55,192 bases of DNA from Bacteroidales bacterium M2 (GCA_001689415.1 LUJM01000119.1:14400-69591); one strand, 5' to 3'; counted from the stretch's first letter, positions 25,004 to 33,874 are shown. Numbers and translations: made by a program. Notes: a model not told the origin generated them from the sequence alone.

Positions 25004-25509
25004 ATGTTTCTTTGCCGTATTCTGTGGCGGGGTCTGCTGCAAGATGCTCTTCTTGGTAGAAATCGCTTGGCAGGTATTGCGGTATGTCGAGATGCATGTA
25101 TTGGCACATGTACTCGAGCACTTGTCGCAGGCATATGCCGGGATGTCGGTAAATATCTGATTCCCAGAATCGGAATACAGCCCAGCCTGCGGCTTGGAGG
25201 GTTTGCGTCACTTTGCGGTCGCGCTCGATGTTGCGTTCGATTTTCGCTATCCAGAATTCGCGGTTGCCCTTGAGAGTCTTCTTCTTGCTTTCCCAGTTCC
25301 GTCCGTGCCAGAACTCGCCGTCAACAAAAAATGGCAAGCCTGTATTTCTTGATGCAGAAATCGGGCTTGCCAATAATATTTTTTGGGTGTTTGCGATATC
25401 TTATACCACAAGACCATAACAGACGTGCCAGCACGAGCTCGGGCTTGGTGCCTTTGCTCTTGTTGCTTTGCATACACCGGCGTCGCTGCTGCGGAGTGAG
25501 CACATCCAT
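25002..25509 (-). pseudogene. vsr: Very-short-patch repair endonuclease Vsr, frameshifted
   Basis: Vsr nicks 5' of T in T:G mismatches produced by deamination of 5-methylcytosine. The 5' part (from ATG 25509) encodes MDVLTPQQRRRCM, SKGTKPELVLARLLW and IIGKPDFCIKKYRLAIF, with catalytic Asp50 in GKPD. The reading frame then hits TGA at 25323-25321. The rest continues in the next frame as FVDGEFWHGRN, REFWIAKIERNIERDRK and LQAAGWAVFRFWE. One extra A in the A6 run at 25326-25331 (plus strand) explains the break; with five A the product would be 168 aa and complete. No cytosine methylase gene is nearby. It could be a real inactivation, phase variation by slippage, or a sequencing error. It starts 10 nt after the cyclo-ligase stop. 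Confidence 0.88.
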
Positions 25510-25519
25510 GCCCTCGGGG

Positions 25520-26068
25520 TCAGCGCCGCTTGATAATGGCGTTTTTGTCGGCAACTACGTAGTCGACCGGTATATCGAATTCGTCGGTGTCGAATTCGTC
25601 GAATAGCTGGAAATCGTAGCAGATGCCTATCGTAGTAGCCTTCGAACGGCTTAGCAGACGGTCGTAGTACCCTTTGCCGCGGCCTACGCGGTTGCCTCGA
25701 CGGTCGTAGGCTACCGCAGGAACGATTACCAGGTCGATGTCGTTGATGTCTACTGTGTCGTCGCCGTCGGGTTCTTCGATGCGGAATGCCCCTAAGTGCA
25801 TTCTCGAACGTTCGTAAGGCAGTATTTCGAGGTCGAGGCCGTTGACTCTCGGCAGGTAGTAGGTCTTGTCGGCCGGAGAATTCTCGAAGAAAAGATGAGT
25901 CGACAATTCATCGGGCAACGAGTGGTATAGCAGAACGCGCTTGGCTACCATATAAGCCGCCATTGAGCGTACTGTGTCGAAAATCCGTTGTGCCGCTTCG
26001 AGCCTTTCTTGGCTGTCGAGCATCTGTTTCCTTGCGCGGACTATGCGCCTGATTTCATCTTTGTCCAT
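25520..26068 (-). CDS. 5-formyltetrahydrofolate cyclo-ligase
   Basis: A 182-aa enzyme that converts 5-formyl-THF plus ATP to 5,10-methenyl-THF, returning stored folate to one-carbon metabolism. Family signatures are the N-terminal KDEIRRIVRARKQML basic stretch, LLYHSLPDELST, and the phosphate/folate-binding segment DLVIVPAVAYDRRGNRVGRGKG (split here; about residues 112-133) followed by YYDRLL. The ATG overlaps the end of the S41 protease gene by 14 bp, so it is translationally linked. Confidence 0.95.
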   Translation of the reverse strand: MDKDEIRRIVRARKQMLDSQERLEAAQRIFDTVRSMAAYMVAKRVLLYHSLPDELSTHLFFENSPADKTYYLPRVNGLDLEILPYERSRMHLGAFRIEEPDGDDTVDINDIDLVIVPAVAYDRRGNRVGRGKGYYDRLLSRSKATTIGICYDFQLFDEFDTDEFDIPVDYVVADKNAIIKRR

Positions 26069-27704
26069 TATCTTTGTCGGTTGTTTTGTCGGTCAGGGGG
26101 AAGTCTGCACCGCCGTTTTCGAGCTGGTGCAGGGCTTCGTTGACCACAGGGTCAGTTGCGTTGACTACCTGGAAGTAACCGTCCATTCCGACGATATCGC
26201 GGGCTATCAGCGCTTTAATCTGATTAACAATCAACTTGGCAGAAATGTTGATGTAATACCACCGAGGAGCTATGCCGCCTTTGTTATTGGCGTAATTTAC
26301 AAATGATTGCAGCAGTACATTGTCGGACGGCAGTTTAGTCAGCAGCTCGTTGGCGTCGCGGCTTTCATTGAGGCTCTCGCGGTTGAGGTCGGCGTACTCA
26401 TAGGCAAATTTTCGCAGCAGTCCGGCGTTGGCAACCTTGATGTAGTAAGATGTTACACCGGTAGTGTCGGACGGAACGAAGATGTCGGGAATAATGCCTC
26501 CGCCGCCATATACGGGGCGGCCTGTTGTGGTTTTGAATATGAGGGTGCTGTCGACTTTTACACTGTCGGCGGTGAAAATCTCGCCACGGTCGTAGCGGTC
26601 GAAAATCTCGGTTTCGTATTCGCCGTTGTGTCCGGCTTTGTAGTCTTTCTGTATACAGCGTCCCGACGGGGTGTAGTAGCGCTGTACCGTGAGACGGAAC
26701 TCGCTTGAGTCCGGAAGTTCGAAGGGGCTCTGTACGAGGCCTTTGCCGAATGAGCGGCGACCTATCACGAGGCCGCGGTCGTTGTCTTGGATGGCACCGG
26801 TAAGAATTTCGCTCGAACTTGCTGTGAACTCGTCGATGAGGACCACGATTCTTTCGTTGTTGAATGCGCCCATGCCGTCCGACATCACCACGCTATGGTC
26901 GGATAGGTTGCGGCCTTTGGTCATCACGATTATTTTGTCGCGGTCGAGGAATTCGTTTGCCACGAGTACAGCCGGGTTCATATAGCCGCCACCGTTGCCA
27001 CGAAGGTCGATTACATAGTTTTTGGCACCGTCGTAGCGTAGCTGCCCGAGCACTGTGAGGAATTCGCCATAGGTGTTTTCAGAGAATTTACCCAGCCTTA
27101 TGTAGCCTACCGTGTCGTTGAGCATATATGATGCATCGATTGGTGATACCGGCACTTCGGCACGTACGATGTCGAGGTTTACGAGCCCCGGGGTGTTGTG
27201 GCGTTTTACACCGAGTTTTACGTGGGTGTCTTTCTCGCCCCTGAGAATGCTGAACAGGTGTTCCTCGCCGGCATTTACGCCTGCTATGTTCTCACCGTCG
27301 ACAGTGATGATTCGGTCGCCGGGCTGCATGCCGGCTTCGTCAGCGCCGCCGCCGTTGATTACTTCGAGCACGTAGAGGGTGTCGTTGATCATCTGGAACT
27401 GAATGCCGATGCCGTAGAACGAGCCTTCGAGGTCGCGGCTTGCGGCAACACGCTTGTCGACAGGTATATAGGCCGAGTGCGGGTCGAGATTATGGAGTAG
27501 CTCGGGAATAGTGAGTTCTACAAGGCTGTCGAAATCAACAGGGTCGACATATCTTGATTCGATAATGTCGAAAACCTCGTTGAGTTTTTGCCTTGCCTCG
27601 CTGTCGGGATGCCTTCCGTCGAGGGCACGTCCGAGCCATAAGCCTAAAATTAGAAACAAGGCTGCCACAACCGGCAGCCAAAGCATATATTTGCGGTTGT
27701 CCAT
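26055..27704 (-). CDS. S41 family C-terminal processing protease
   Basis: A 549-aa periplasmic serine protease of the CtpA/Prc type. An N-terminal TM anchor (about residues 7-25) is followed by a helical region with NLDPHSAYIP and a PDZ domain (about 95-185, FYGIGIQFQMINDTLYV and GMQPGDRIITVDGE). The tail-specific protease core has VIDLRGNGGG, FTASSSEILTGAIQDN and GRRSFGKGLVQ. The likely catalytic dyad is the Ser near 296 and the Lys near 320, at the usual spacing of about 25 residues. It degrades or trims envelope proteins by their C-termini. The gene stops 1 bp inside the dCMP deaminase end (27704), so these genes form one transcript. Confidence 0.95.
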   Translation of the reverse strand: MDNRKYMLWLPVVAALFLILGLWLGRALDGRHPDSEARQKLNEVFDIIESRYVDPVDFDSLVELTIPELLHNLDPHSAYIPVDKRVAASRDLEGSFYGIGIQFQMINDTLYVLEVINGGGADEAGMQPGDRIITVDGENIAGVNAGEEHLFSILRGEKDTHVKLGVKRHNTPGLVNLDIVRAEVPVSPIDASYMLNDTVGYIRLGKFSENTYGEFLTVLGQLRYDGAKNYVIDLRGNGGGYMNPAVLVANEFLDRDKIIVMTKGRNLSDHSVVMSDGMGAFNNERIVVLIDEFTASSSEILTGAIQDNDRGLVIGRRSFGKGLVQSPFELPDSSEFRLTVQRYYTPSGRCIQKDYKAGHNGEYETEIFDRYDRGEIFTADSVKVDSTLIFKTTTGRPVYGGGGIIPDIFVPSDTTGVTSYYIKVANAGLLRKFAYEYADLNRESLNESRDANELLTKLPSDNVLLQSFVNYANNKGGIAPRWYYINISAKLIVNQIKALIARDIVGMDGYFQVVNATDPVVNEALHQLENGGADFPLTDKTTDKDNGQR

Positions 27705-28141
27705 TAGTTTAAATCTTTAATATGCACACACTCGATACCGGCCCTGCGCAGGAGGTCGATACCGTCGCTGAGTCGGTAGAGGTCGTTGAATACCACGCGG
27801 CGTATACCGGCTTGAATTATCAGTTTGGAGCATTCAAGGCAAGGCGACGCGGTTACATAGAGTGTGGACTCTTCCGATGAATTATTGCTGCGGGCAACCT
27901 TCGAGATAGCATTAGCCTCGGCATGGAGAACGTAGGGCTTGGTTACGCCGTCGGTGTCTTCGCATACGTTTTCAAAGCCTGCCGGGGTGCCGTTGTAGCC
28001 GTCGGAAATTATCATTTTGTCCTTGACAAGGATTGCACCGACTTTGCGACGCTGGCAGTATGAGTTTTCTGCCCATATGGTAGCCATACGCAGGTATCGG
28101 CGGTCGAGAACTTCTTGTTTATCGTTGTTGATGTTGTTCAT
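27704..28141 (-). CDS. Deoxycytidylate (dCMP) deaminase
   Basis: A 145-aa zinc enzyme that deaminates dCMP to dUMP, feeding dTMP synthesis. The zinc site is H73-A-E75 (VLHAEANAI) plus C101 and C104 (SPCLECSKL). YNGTPAGFENVCED is the usual dCMP-deaminase substrate region. ATG at 28141 is chosen over a TTG three codons upstream that overlaps the -7 box. It is the first gene of a transcript continuing to the S41 protease, the cyclo-ligase and the vsr remnant. Confidence 0.95.
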   Translation of the reverse strand: MNNINNDKQEVLDRRYLRMATIWAENSYCQRRKVGAILVKDKMIISDGYNGTPAGFENVCEDTDGVTKPYVLHAEANAISKVARSNNSSEESTLYVTASPCLECSKLIIQAGIRRVVFNDLYRLSDGIDLLRRAGIECVHIKDLN

Positions 28142-28147
28142 ACTGAG

Positions 28148-28177
28148 CAAAGTTACATATTTTATGCCGGATTACAA
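28148..28177 (-). promoter_or_regulatory. dCMP deaminase promoter
   Basis: On the minus strand TTG (28177-28175), a 19-bp spacer and TAACTTTG (28155-28148). The box ends 6 nt before the ATG, giving a very short or absent leader. Confidence 0.72.
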
Positions 28178-28189
28178 AAATAAAAAATG

Positions 28190-29932
28190 TCAAAGCAGCC
28201 CGGCGCGTTTGTCGAGGTCCATAGGAGTGTACGGCACGCTGTATATACCTTCTTTCTTGAGCTGTGCATCGCGGGCGATGTCAGCCTGGCGCGAAGCCTC
28301 GTCGAGATTGCCGCTGTCGAGAGCTCGTTTGTAGGCGTCGACGGCATTCTCGCGCGTGCTTTCGTAGCTGTCGAATCGGTCCCAGTCGGCCGGAGAGGGG
28401 CCTACGGCGTTCTTTCGGCCACCGAATAGGGCTTCTTCGAAATCTGCATCGAGCTCGGCCTGCATCTGCAATGTACGCTCGTGCTGACGCTCGGTCATGT
28501 CGTTGAGATTCTGAATGAAATTGTATGATGCGTCGTCGAATTTGCCGTTGTCGTGCATGAAGTCGATCATGTCATTCATCATGGCGGGGTCGCCAAACGG
28601 GTTGTGAACCAGATATCCCATGCCGCTTGGCGAGGGTGGCATCGGTCCCATGCCGCCTGTGCCGCTGAAAGAAATCGGTGTCGTAGTGGTGGTTTCGCCG
28701 CTATCCCCGGTGTCGGTGCTGACATCGACGTCGCTACCGGTCCCCAAATCGGGAGTGTCGCCTATGTCGGTACTGAGGTCGCAGTCGGGCGTGTCGAACG
28801 AAGCTCCAATTAGTGCGCCTACGCCCATCATCGCCAGTCGAATCAACAGGGCGTTGCCCTTGGCATTGCCTTTTTTTAATGAAGCCCTGCGGATTTGCGT
28901 ATATAGTGCCGTGCGACGCAGCTGCCCTAACTCGTTGATAATATTGAGTACTAAGGTCACAAATGCGGGCACATAGGTGAAGACTTCGTCGGGCAGGTCG
29001 CGGTTGAATGTCAGGTCGAAAGGCACGGTGGTCTTGAGACTGACCTCGTGGGGCATCATTGTGATAGAGTTGGGTAGATTGCCCGTCGTTACAAAGTTCG
29101 ATATGGCCGGGAAACGCTGCCTGAATTCAGCCGGGACATCAGTAGTGTATACGTCGGTTAACTTTTCGATTGTGCTTAAGTCGAGTATGCGCATGTAGGC
29201 TACAAGGCAGCACTTGGGCTGCGCCAATTCTGCATGCTTGATGTAAATGGTGTAGATATTCGGTCCGTCGAATATCTGCACAGGGTAGCGCTTTGTGCCC
29301 CAGAATTTTGATTTTATCTGCTCGCAGTATCTGACTGTGATGCCGTTGACAGTTAGCTTGTTGGGGAGCTTGAGGTCGGTGTCGGAAATGAACTCGACAT
29401 CTTTTTCGAGGTTCGCGGTCACGGCTTCGACATCAGTCTGGAGTATGGCCTCGGCTTCGCGATATGCTTGTTCGATGAGGCGGACAAAGAGCGTGGCGTT
29501 ATTGCGCAGTGTGTCGCTGAGTACGGTGTTTTGTCGAATACTAATGCCTTGCGGAATTGTGAATACAACTTTGTTGTCTTCGAAAATTTTGTCCGAGCCT
29601 GGTCTGAGTATGTCGCTCAGCACAGGGTATTGAGATGAAATTTCATCTGGTATTCCGAATTGGTATTTTTTGAGAGCCTTTAGCAGTTTTTCATTCACAT
29701 TTGCAACAAAGCAAGTGCCTGAAGCCAAAAAGCCTTCTTCGCGGATAATTACAGTGCAGAACTTACCCTGCCGTACAGCCGACGGCAATTGGAACAGGAT
29801 GAAATACCGGCCTGTAAGCCAGCTGGTACATCCTCTGGCAATGAGGTCCTGACGTCGCTCTACGCGGCGCGGGTCTATTTCGTGGTTGAGATTACTGTAG
29901 AATGGTTGGTTTGCGAAGTTTGCCTCGAGCAT
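28190..29932 (-). CDS. Uncharacterised 580-aa protein with acidic linker
   Basis: I do not recognise this protein. There is no signal peptide. Residues 1-375 look like a folded region (for example LTGRYFILFQLPSAVRQGKF, RYPVQIFDGPNIYTIYIKHA and VPFDLTFNRDLPDEVFTYVPAF). A short hydrophobic stretch (LLIRLAMMGVGALIGASF, about 375-392) is followed by a low-complexity Asp/Thr/Gly linker and a Gly/Pro/Met-rich segment (SFSGTGGMGPMPPSPSGMGY). The C-terminal 130 residues are helical and charged (NLNDMTERQHERTLQMQAEL). Upstream is a lipoprotein gene, 50 nt away on the same strand. The layout (globular part, single hydrophobic segment, flexible linker, helical tail) could suit a membrane-associated scaffold, but no function is assigned. 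Confidence 0.75.
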   Translation of the reverse strand: MLEANFANQPFYSNLNHEIDPRRVERRQDLIARGCTSWLTGRYFILFQLPSAVRQGKFCTVIIREEGFLASGTCFVANVNEKLLKALKKYQFGIPDEISSQYPVLSDILRPGSDKIFEDNKVVFTIPQGISIRQNTVLSDTLRNNATLFVRLIEQAYREAEAILQTDVEAVTANLEKDVEFISDTDLKLPNKLTVNGITVRYCEQIKSKFWGTKRYPVQIFDGPNIYTIYIKHAELAQPKCCLVAYMRILDLSTIEKLTDVYTTDVPAEFRQRFPAISNFVTTGNLPNSITMMPHEVSLKTTVPFDLTFNRDLPDEVFTYVPAFVTLVLNIINELGQLRRTALYTQIRRASLKKGNAKGNALLIRLAMMGVGALIGASFDTPDCDLSTDIGDTPDLGTGSDVDVSTDTGDSGETTTTTPISFSGTGGMGPMPPSPSGMGYLVHNPFGDPAMMNDMIDFMHDNGKFDDASYNFIQNLNDMTERQHERTLQMQAELDADFEEALFGGRKNAVGPSPADWDRFDSYESTRENAVDAYKRALDSGNLDEASRQADIARDAQLKKEGIYSVPYTPMDLDKRAGLL

Positions 29933-29982
29933 CGTTTGATAAAGAGTTGAGAGTTAATGATATAGTTGTCAGATTATAAGGG

Positions 29983-30741
29983 CTATTTGTTAGCTGGGTA
30001 GAGTTTGCAGAGGTATGAGTATTCGGGTTTGGTTCGCTCGAAGTCGTATGTTTTGCTGTTGAAGCGATATTCCTCTTCATTGATGGGGATTATCCACTGA
30101 TGTTTGTCTCCTTTTTGGGTTGTTACTTTACATTCATAAGCCTTCAATTCAGCTTCGGGAGGAACCGGATGTATAATACCATCACCGGCTTTTTTCAGAT
30201 TACTGATTTTGATATGGCTAAATCCGGCATCAGTCACAAAGGCAACTTCGTCCTTGTCCCCATTCTTGCGTATGAAATATATCTGGTTGTTGAAATCCAA
30301 ATTGTCGTTCTTTACAATAGCCTTATAGACATCAGCAAACTTCGCGCAGTCTTCGTAGCCTGTGGTATTGAGCAGATATTCGCCGGGATGATATTCCCAT
30401 GTACGCACTGTTTTGTCTGCTGTATAATCATATAAACCTAAGCGGGTGGTAATAAACAAAGATGTATTGCCGTCAGAAAACGAGAGTTGATACGCTGAGT
30501 GCCTCTTGACCGGAGTGTTGCTACATGGTATTTTTACTACCGTCTCGGCGGAGTCGCATGGTACTTTTGAGGAGTTTAAAATCAGGACCGTAGTATCAGG
30601 GGCTTGATAGAAGTCGGGTTTGAAAACATCGACCACTTCTTCAGAAGACCCTTCGAAGGGTCCTTTTGATTCAACATCATCAGTGCATGACACTGAAACC
30701 AAAGCCATCGAGACAAGTAATAATTTGGTTAATTTTTTCAT
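29983..30741 (-). CDS. Uncharacterised lipoprotein
   Basis: A 252-aa predicted lipoprotein. The signal peptide ends in VSVSC (Cys19), followed by an acidic spacer (TDDVESKGPFEGSSEEVVDV). The rest is beta-rich with no recognised family, including HSAYQLSFSDGNTSLFITTRLG and GDKHQWIIPINEEEYRFNSKTY. It sits 37 nt after FeoAB and 50 nt before the 580-aa protein gene, all on the same strand. No promoter or terminator is obvious in either gap, so cotranscription with the neighbours is possible. The function is unknown. Confidence 0.78.
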   Translation of the reverse strand: MKKLTKLLLVSMALVSVSCTDDVESKGPFEGSSEEVVDVFKPDFYQAPDTTVLILNSSKVPCDSAETVVKIPCSNTPVKRHSAYQLSFSDGNTSLFITTRLGLYDYTADKTVRTWEYHPGEYLLNTTGYEDCAKFADVYKAIVKNDNLDFNNQIYFIRKNGDKDEVAFVTDAGFSHIKISNLKKAGDGIIHPVPPEAELKAYECKVTTQKGDKHQWIIPINEEEYRFNSKTYDFERTKPEYSYLCKLYPANK

Positions 30742-30778
30742 TTAAATTATACTATGGCGATTGTTGCAATAATTCGGG

Positions 30779-33277
30779 CTAAACTGTTAACAGAAGGGCT
30801 ATATGGTATGTGGCGAAGGCGAGCAGCCATGCTATCACGGTATTGTAGATTACCGAGAATGCCGCATAGCGCCATGAGCCGGTTTCGCGGGCTATGGCCG
30901 TGATTGTGGCGATGCAGGGGCAGTAGAGCAATATGAATACCATGAATGCAAGTGCAACAGCCGGGGTAAAGTCGGGTTTGCCGCTGATCGGCGATATCGC
31001 CTGCAGCCTCACGCCTAAGCGAGAGTCGGACACTTCTTCGTCGTTTGTATACAGTACTCCGAGAGTAGACACAACAATCTCCTTGGCCGGAACACCTGCC
31101 ATAGCTGCAACGGTTGCACGCCAACTGAAGCCGAGAGGCTTCATGACAGGATTTACAATCTTGCCTGTCATTTCGAGGTAGGAGTCGCGCTCAGGGTCGA
31201 TAGTGTCTGAGGTTGAGTGGATTTCTGTTGAGGGCACGCCGTTGTGGAGGGGGAAATAGTTGAGCGCCCATACTATCACACTTGCAAACAGGATGATACC
31301 GCCCATCTTTTTGAGGTACTGCTTGCCTTTGCTCCAAGTGTGGTTCATCGAAGCCTTGAATGTCGGCAGTCGGTAGGGCGGCAGCTCCATTACAAATGGT
31401 GTTTCGTCTTTTTTGAAGAGGAAGCGTCGAAGGAGTCGTGCAGTAATAATGGCTATTATAATGCCGCCGAAATACAATCCGGCCATGACCAGCCCTCCGA
31501 GCCCGGCGAAGAATGTGCCGCACATTAGCACGTAGATCGGCAGTCGGGCAGAGCACGACATGAATGGGTTGATAAGTACGGTAATAATGCGGCTCGACTT
31601 GCTCTCGATGCTTCGCGAGGCAAGCACTGCGGGCACGTTGCAGCCGAAACCCATTACCAGGGGGATAAACGATTTGCCATGCAGGCCTATGCGGTGCATG
31701 AGCTTATCCATGATAAAGGCTGCACGTGCCATGTAGCCCGAGTCTTCCATAAATGAGATACAGAAGAAGAGTATCAATATGTTGGGTAAGAATACGATTA
31801 CGCCACCAACACCGCCTATGATTCCGTCGCTCACAAGGTCCTTGAGCGGCCCGTCGGGCATGAGTTTCTGCACCGCCGATGATAACCATGCAACGCCGTT
31901 TTCAATCCATTCCATAGGATAGCTGCCGATAGCGAATGTGGCCCAGAAGATAAAGATCATAATGGCCAGGAAAATCGGGAATCCGAGCCAACGGTTGGTT
32001 GCCAGTTTGTCGAGTACTGCCGATGCTTTACCTTTCTGCCTGTTGCCTGATTTGTATGTTTCGGCCAATGCGCCCGCAACGAAGCCGTATTTTTCGGCGG
32101 CCACAATCGATGATATGTCCTGGTCGTGAAGGTTTTCGATTTTCGCCCTCAGCTTGTCGCGCAGGAGCATGATAGGGTCGTTTGCACCAATGCGAAGGTG
32201 TTGCCGCCAGCGAGGCTCGCGCTTGTTGGTTTTGCCTATAAGTTTCTGCCAGAAGCCGGGTTTGCGGCCTTTGTTGTCGCTACGGTTTGCGGCGGGTATC
32301 TCGTCTTCGATTTCGTGGTCGCCTTCGAGCAACTTGATAGCGAGGTATCGCGGCGAGAAGTGCTTGCGCATCGACGGCGACGCTTTGATTTCGTCGACGA
32401 GTTTGCGGACAGCGCCCTCGATGTCGGGCCCGAGGTTTACGTGGATGTGGCGCACGGTTTTGTCGCGGCCTTCGTATACAGCGATTACTCTCTCGAGCAA
32501 GTCGCCTATGCCTTCGCCGGTCTTCGATACCACCGGCACCATTGGCACGCCTATCATCTTGCCAAGCTCTTCGTAGTTGAGTCTTGCTCCGCTTGCCCTG
32601 AGCTCGTCGTACATATTGAGTGCGATGACCATGGGGCAGTCCATGTCGATGAGCTCGGTTGTGAGGTAGAGGTTGCGCTCGAGATTCGACGAGTCAACCA
32701 CGTTGATAATCACGTCGGGGGTGTTCTCGCGCAGGTACTGGCGCACATATAGCTCCTCGGGCGAGTAGCATGTGAGAGAATATGTGCCGGGCAGGTCTAC
32801 GAAATTGAATGTATAGTCTTCGAATTTAAATTGTATGTCCTTGGCATCGACGGTTACGCCGGAGTAGTTGCCCACGTGCTCGCGGGCCCCTGATGCAGCG
32901 TTGAATATGCTGGTTTTGCCGCAGTTGGGGTTGCCTATAAGGGCCACGTTGATGATGTGGCGCTGCTTGTTGAATGTATGGTGGGCGCGAGTGTGTGCGG
33001 CTTCGGGTGGTGTAGTCAGCACCTGTGTGCCTATAACGGCAGCCTCGGCGTCGTCGACAGCCACTACTTCGATAAGGTCGGCCTCGGCACGGCGGAGCGA
33101 AATCTCGTAGCCTAATATGCTATAGTTGATAGGGTCTTTGAGCGGGGCGTGGAGCAGCACCTTTACTGCATGGCCCTTTACAAAGCCCATTTCAATTACA
33201 CGCTTCCGGAATGCCCCGTGGCCGTGTATTTTGAGTACTATGCCGGTTTGGTTGGTCTGTAGTTCGGATAACTTCAT
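30779..33277 (-). CDS. feoB: Ferrous iron transporter FeoAB fusion
   Basis: An 832-aa inner-membrane Fe(II) importer with FeoA fused to the N-terminus of FeoB, a frequent arrangement in Bacteroidetes. Residues 1-75 are the SH3-like FeoA domain (MKLSELQTNQTGIVLKIHGH and GYEISLRRAEADLIEV). After a linker, the GTPase domain has G1 GNPNCGKTS (about 115-123), G2 in GNYSGVTVD, G3 DLPGTYSL and G4 NMYD. The transmembrane part from about 420 includes the Gate motifs around FLPNILILFFCISFMEDSGY and PLVMGFGCNVPA. The ATG overlaps the DUF6155 stop (ATGA, 33274-33277). No Fur box is evident to me. Confidence 0.97.
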   Translation of the reverse strand: MKLSELQTNQTGIVLKIHGHGAFRKRVIEMGFVKGHAVKVLLHAPLKDPINYSILGYEISLRRAEADLIEVVAVDDAEAAVIGTQVLTTPPEAAHTRAHHTFNKQRHIINVALIGNPNCGKTSIFNAASGAREHVGNYSGVTVDAKDIQFKFEDYTFNFVDLPGTYSLTCYSPEELYVRQYLRENTPDVIINVVDSSNLERNLYLTTELIDMDCPMVIALNMYDELRASGARLNYEELGKMIGVPMVPVVSKTGEGIGDLLERVIAVYEGRDKTVRHIHVNLGPDIEGAVRKLVDEIKASPSMRKHFSPRYLAIKLLEGDHEIEDEIPAANRSDNKGRKPGFWQKLIGKTNKREPRWRQHLRIGANDPIMLLRDKLRAKIENLHDQDISSIVAAEKYGFVAGALAETYKSGNRQKGKASAVLDKLATNRWLGFPIFLAIMIFIFWATFAIGSYPMEWIENGVAWLSSAVQKLMPDGPLKDLVSDGIIGGVGGVIVFLPNILILFFCISFMEDSGYMARAAFIMDKLMHRIGLHGKSFIPLVMGFGCNVPAVLASRSIESKSSRIITVLINPFMSCSARLPIYVLMCGTFFAGLGGLVMAGLYFGGIIIAIITARLLRRFLFKKDETPFVMELPPYRLPTFKASMNHTWSKGKQYLKKMGGIILFASVIVWALNYFPLHNGVPSTEIHSTSDTIDPERDSYLEMTGKIVNPVMKPLGFSWRATVAAMAGVPAKEIVVSTLGVLYTNDEEVSDSRLGVRLQAISPISGKPDFTPAVALAFMVFILLYCPCIATITAIARETGSWRYAAFSVIYNTVIAWLLAFATYHIALLLTV

Positions 33278-33810
33278 TGACCTGATTTTTTGATGTTGCC
33301 TACAGTTTCGGCGACTGTTTGTGAGATATTGCGACGAAAAATCTCAGTGCCGATTTCTGTGTCGCCTACCAGTGCGCTGAGTCGGTCGAGGGCAGTGCCG
33401 AGCATGCCTGCCTTGTTTGCCCATACTATGTAGTCACTGACGAGGCGGTACGTGCCATTGAAAAGTGATGCCGGGTAGTAGATATACCTCTCGGCGCTGA
33501 CGAGCAAGGAAATAGCACCCATCATCAGTTTGTCGATATAGTCGGGCGTCAGGCCGTAGGCCATGCCCTGCTTGATCATCTGCCTGATAACACTGATTCG
33601 ACCTTTCGATACCCCTCCACGCTTGGTGCGCTTGAGTTCCTTGAGTATGGCCTCGAACTTTTCTTTGACGAAGGCGTCGGGGTCGGGGTTGAGGAAGAAT
33701 TCGAGATATGCCTTGGCCTCTTTGGACGAATCGTATACATTGAGTATCACCTCGGTGAGTTGCTCCGGGGTGAATGATTTAAGTTCCTTTTTCAGTGCAG
33801 CCTTGCTCAT
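33274..33810 (-). CDS. DUF6155 family protein
   Basis: A 178-aa cytoplasmic protein recognised as DUF6155-like. MSKAALKKELKSFTPEQLTEVILNVYD, a helical YLEFFLNPDPDAFVKEKFEAI and KGRISVIRQMIKQGMAYGL are visible; the whole is predicted helical. ATG at 33810 is chosen because upstream in-frame sequence passes through a strong hairpin. The 4-bp overlap with feoAB suggests equal expression and perhaps a role in iron uptake or its regulation, but this is inference; FeoC is not otherwise present. Confidence 0.82.
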   Translation of the reverse strand: MSKAALKKELKSFTPEQLTEVILNVYDSSKEAKAYLEFFLNPDPDAFVKEKFEAILKELKRTKRGGVSKGRISVIRQMIKQGMAYGLTPDYIDKLMMGAISLLVSAERYIYYPASLFNGTYRLVSDYIVWANKAGMLGTALDRLSALVGDTEIGTEIFRRNISQTVAETVGNIKKSGQ

Positions 33811-33829
33811 TTCCTTGGGTTGGAGATTA

Positions 33830-33864
33830 CCCCATTCGCCTGTCGATAAAGAAGGCGAATGGGG
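33830..33864 (-). terminator. 12-bp perfect hairpin between S9 peptidase and DUF6155
   Basis: CCCCATTCGCCT (minus strand, 33864-33853) pairs with AGGCGAATGGGG (33841-33830) around an 11-nt loop, 10 nt after the S9 peptidase stop. No U-run follows. It may be a partial terminator, a processing site, or a stabiliser that sets different levels for the two parts of the transcript. Confidence 0.55.
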
Positions 33865-33874
33865 TTGACTGTAG

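Noticed and set aside
23197..25134. 645-codon open frame antisense to the pyrophosphatase gene
   Set aside because: It is rich in His, Arg and Cys with no family match, and mirrors the conserved hppA reading frame.
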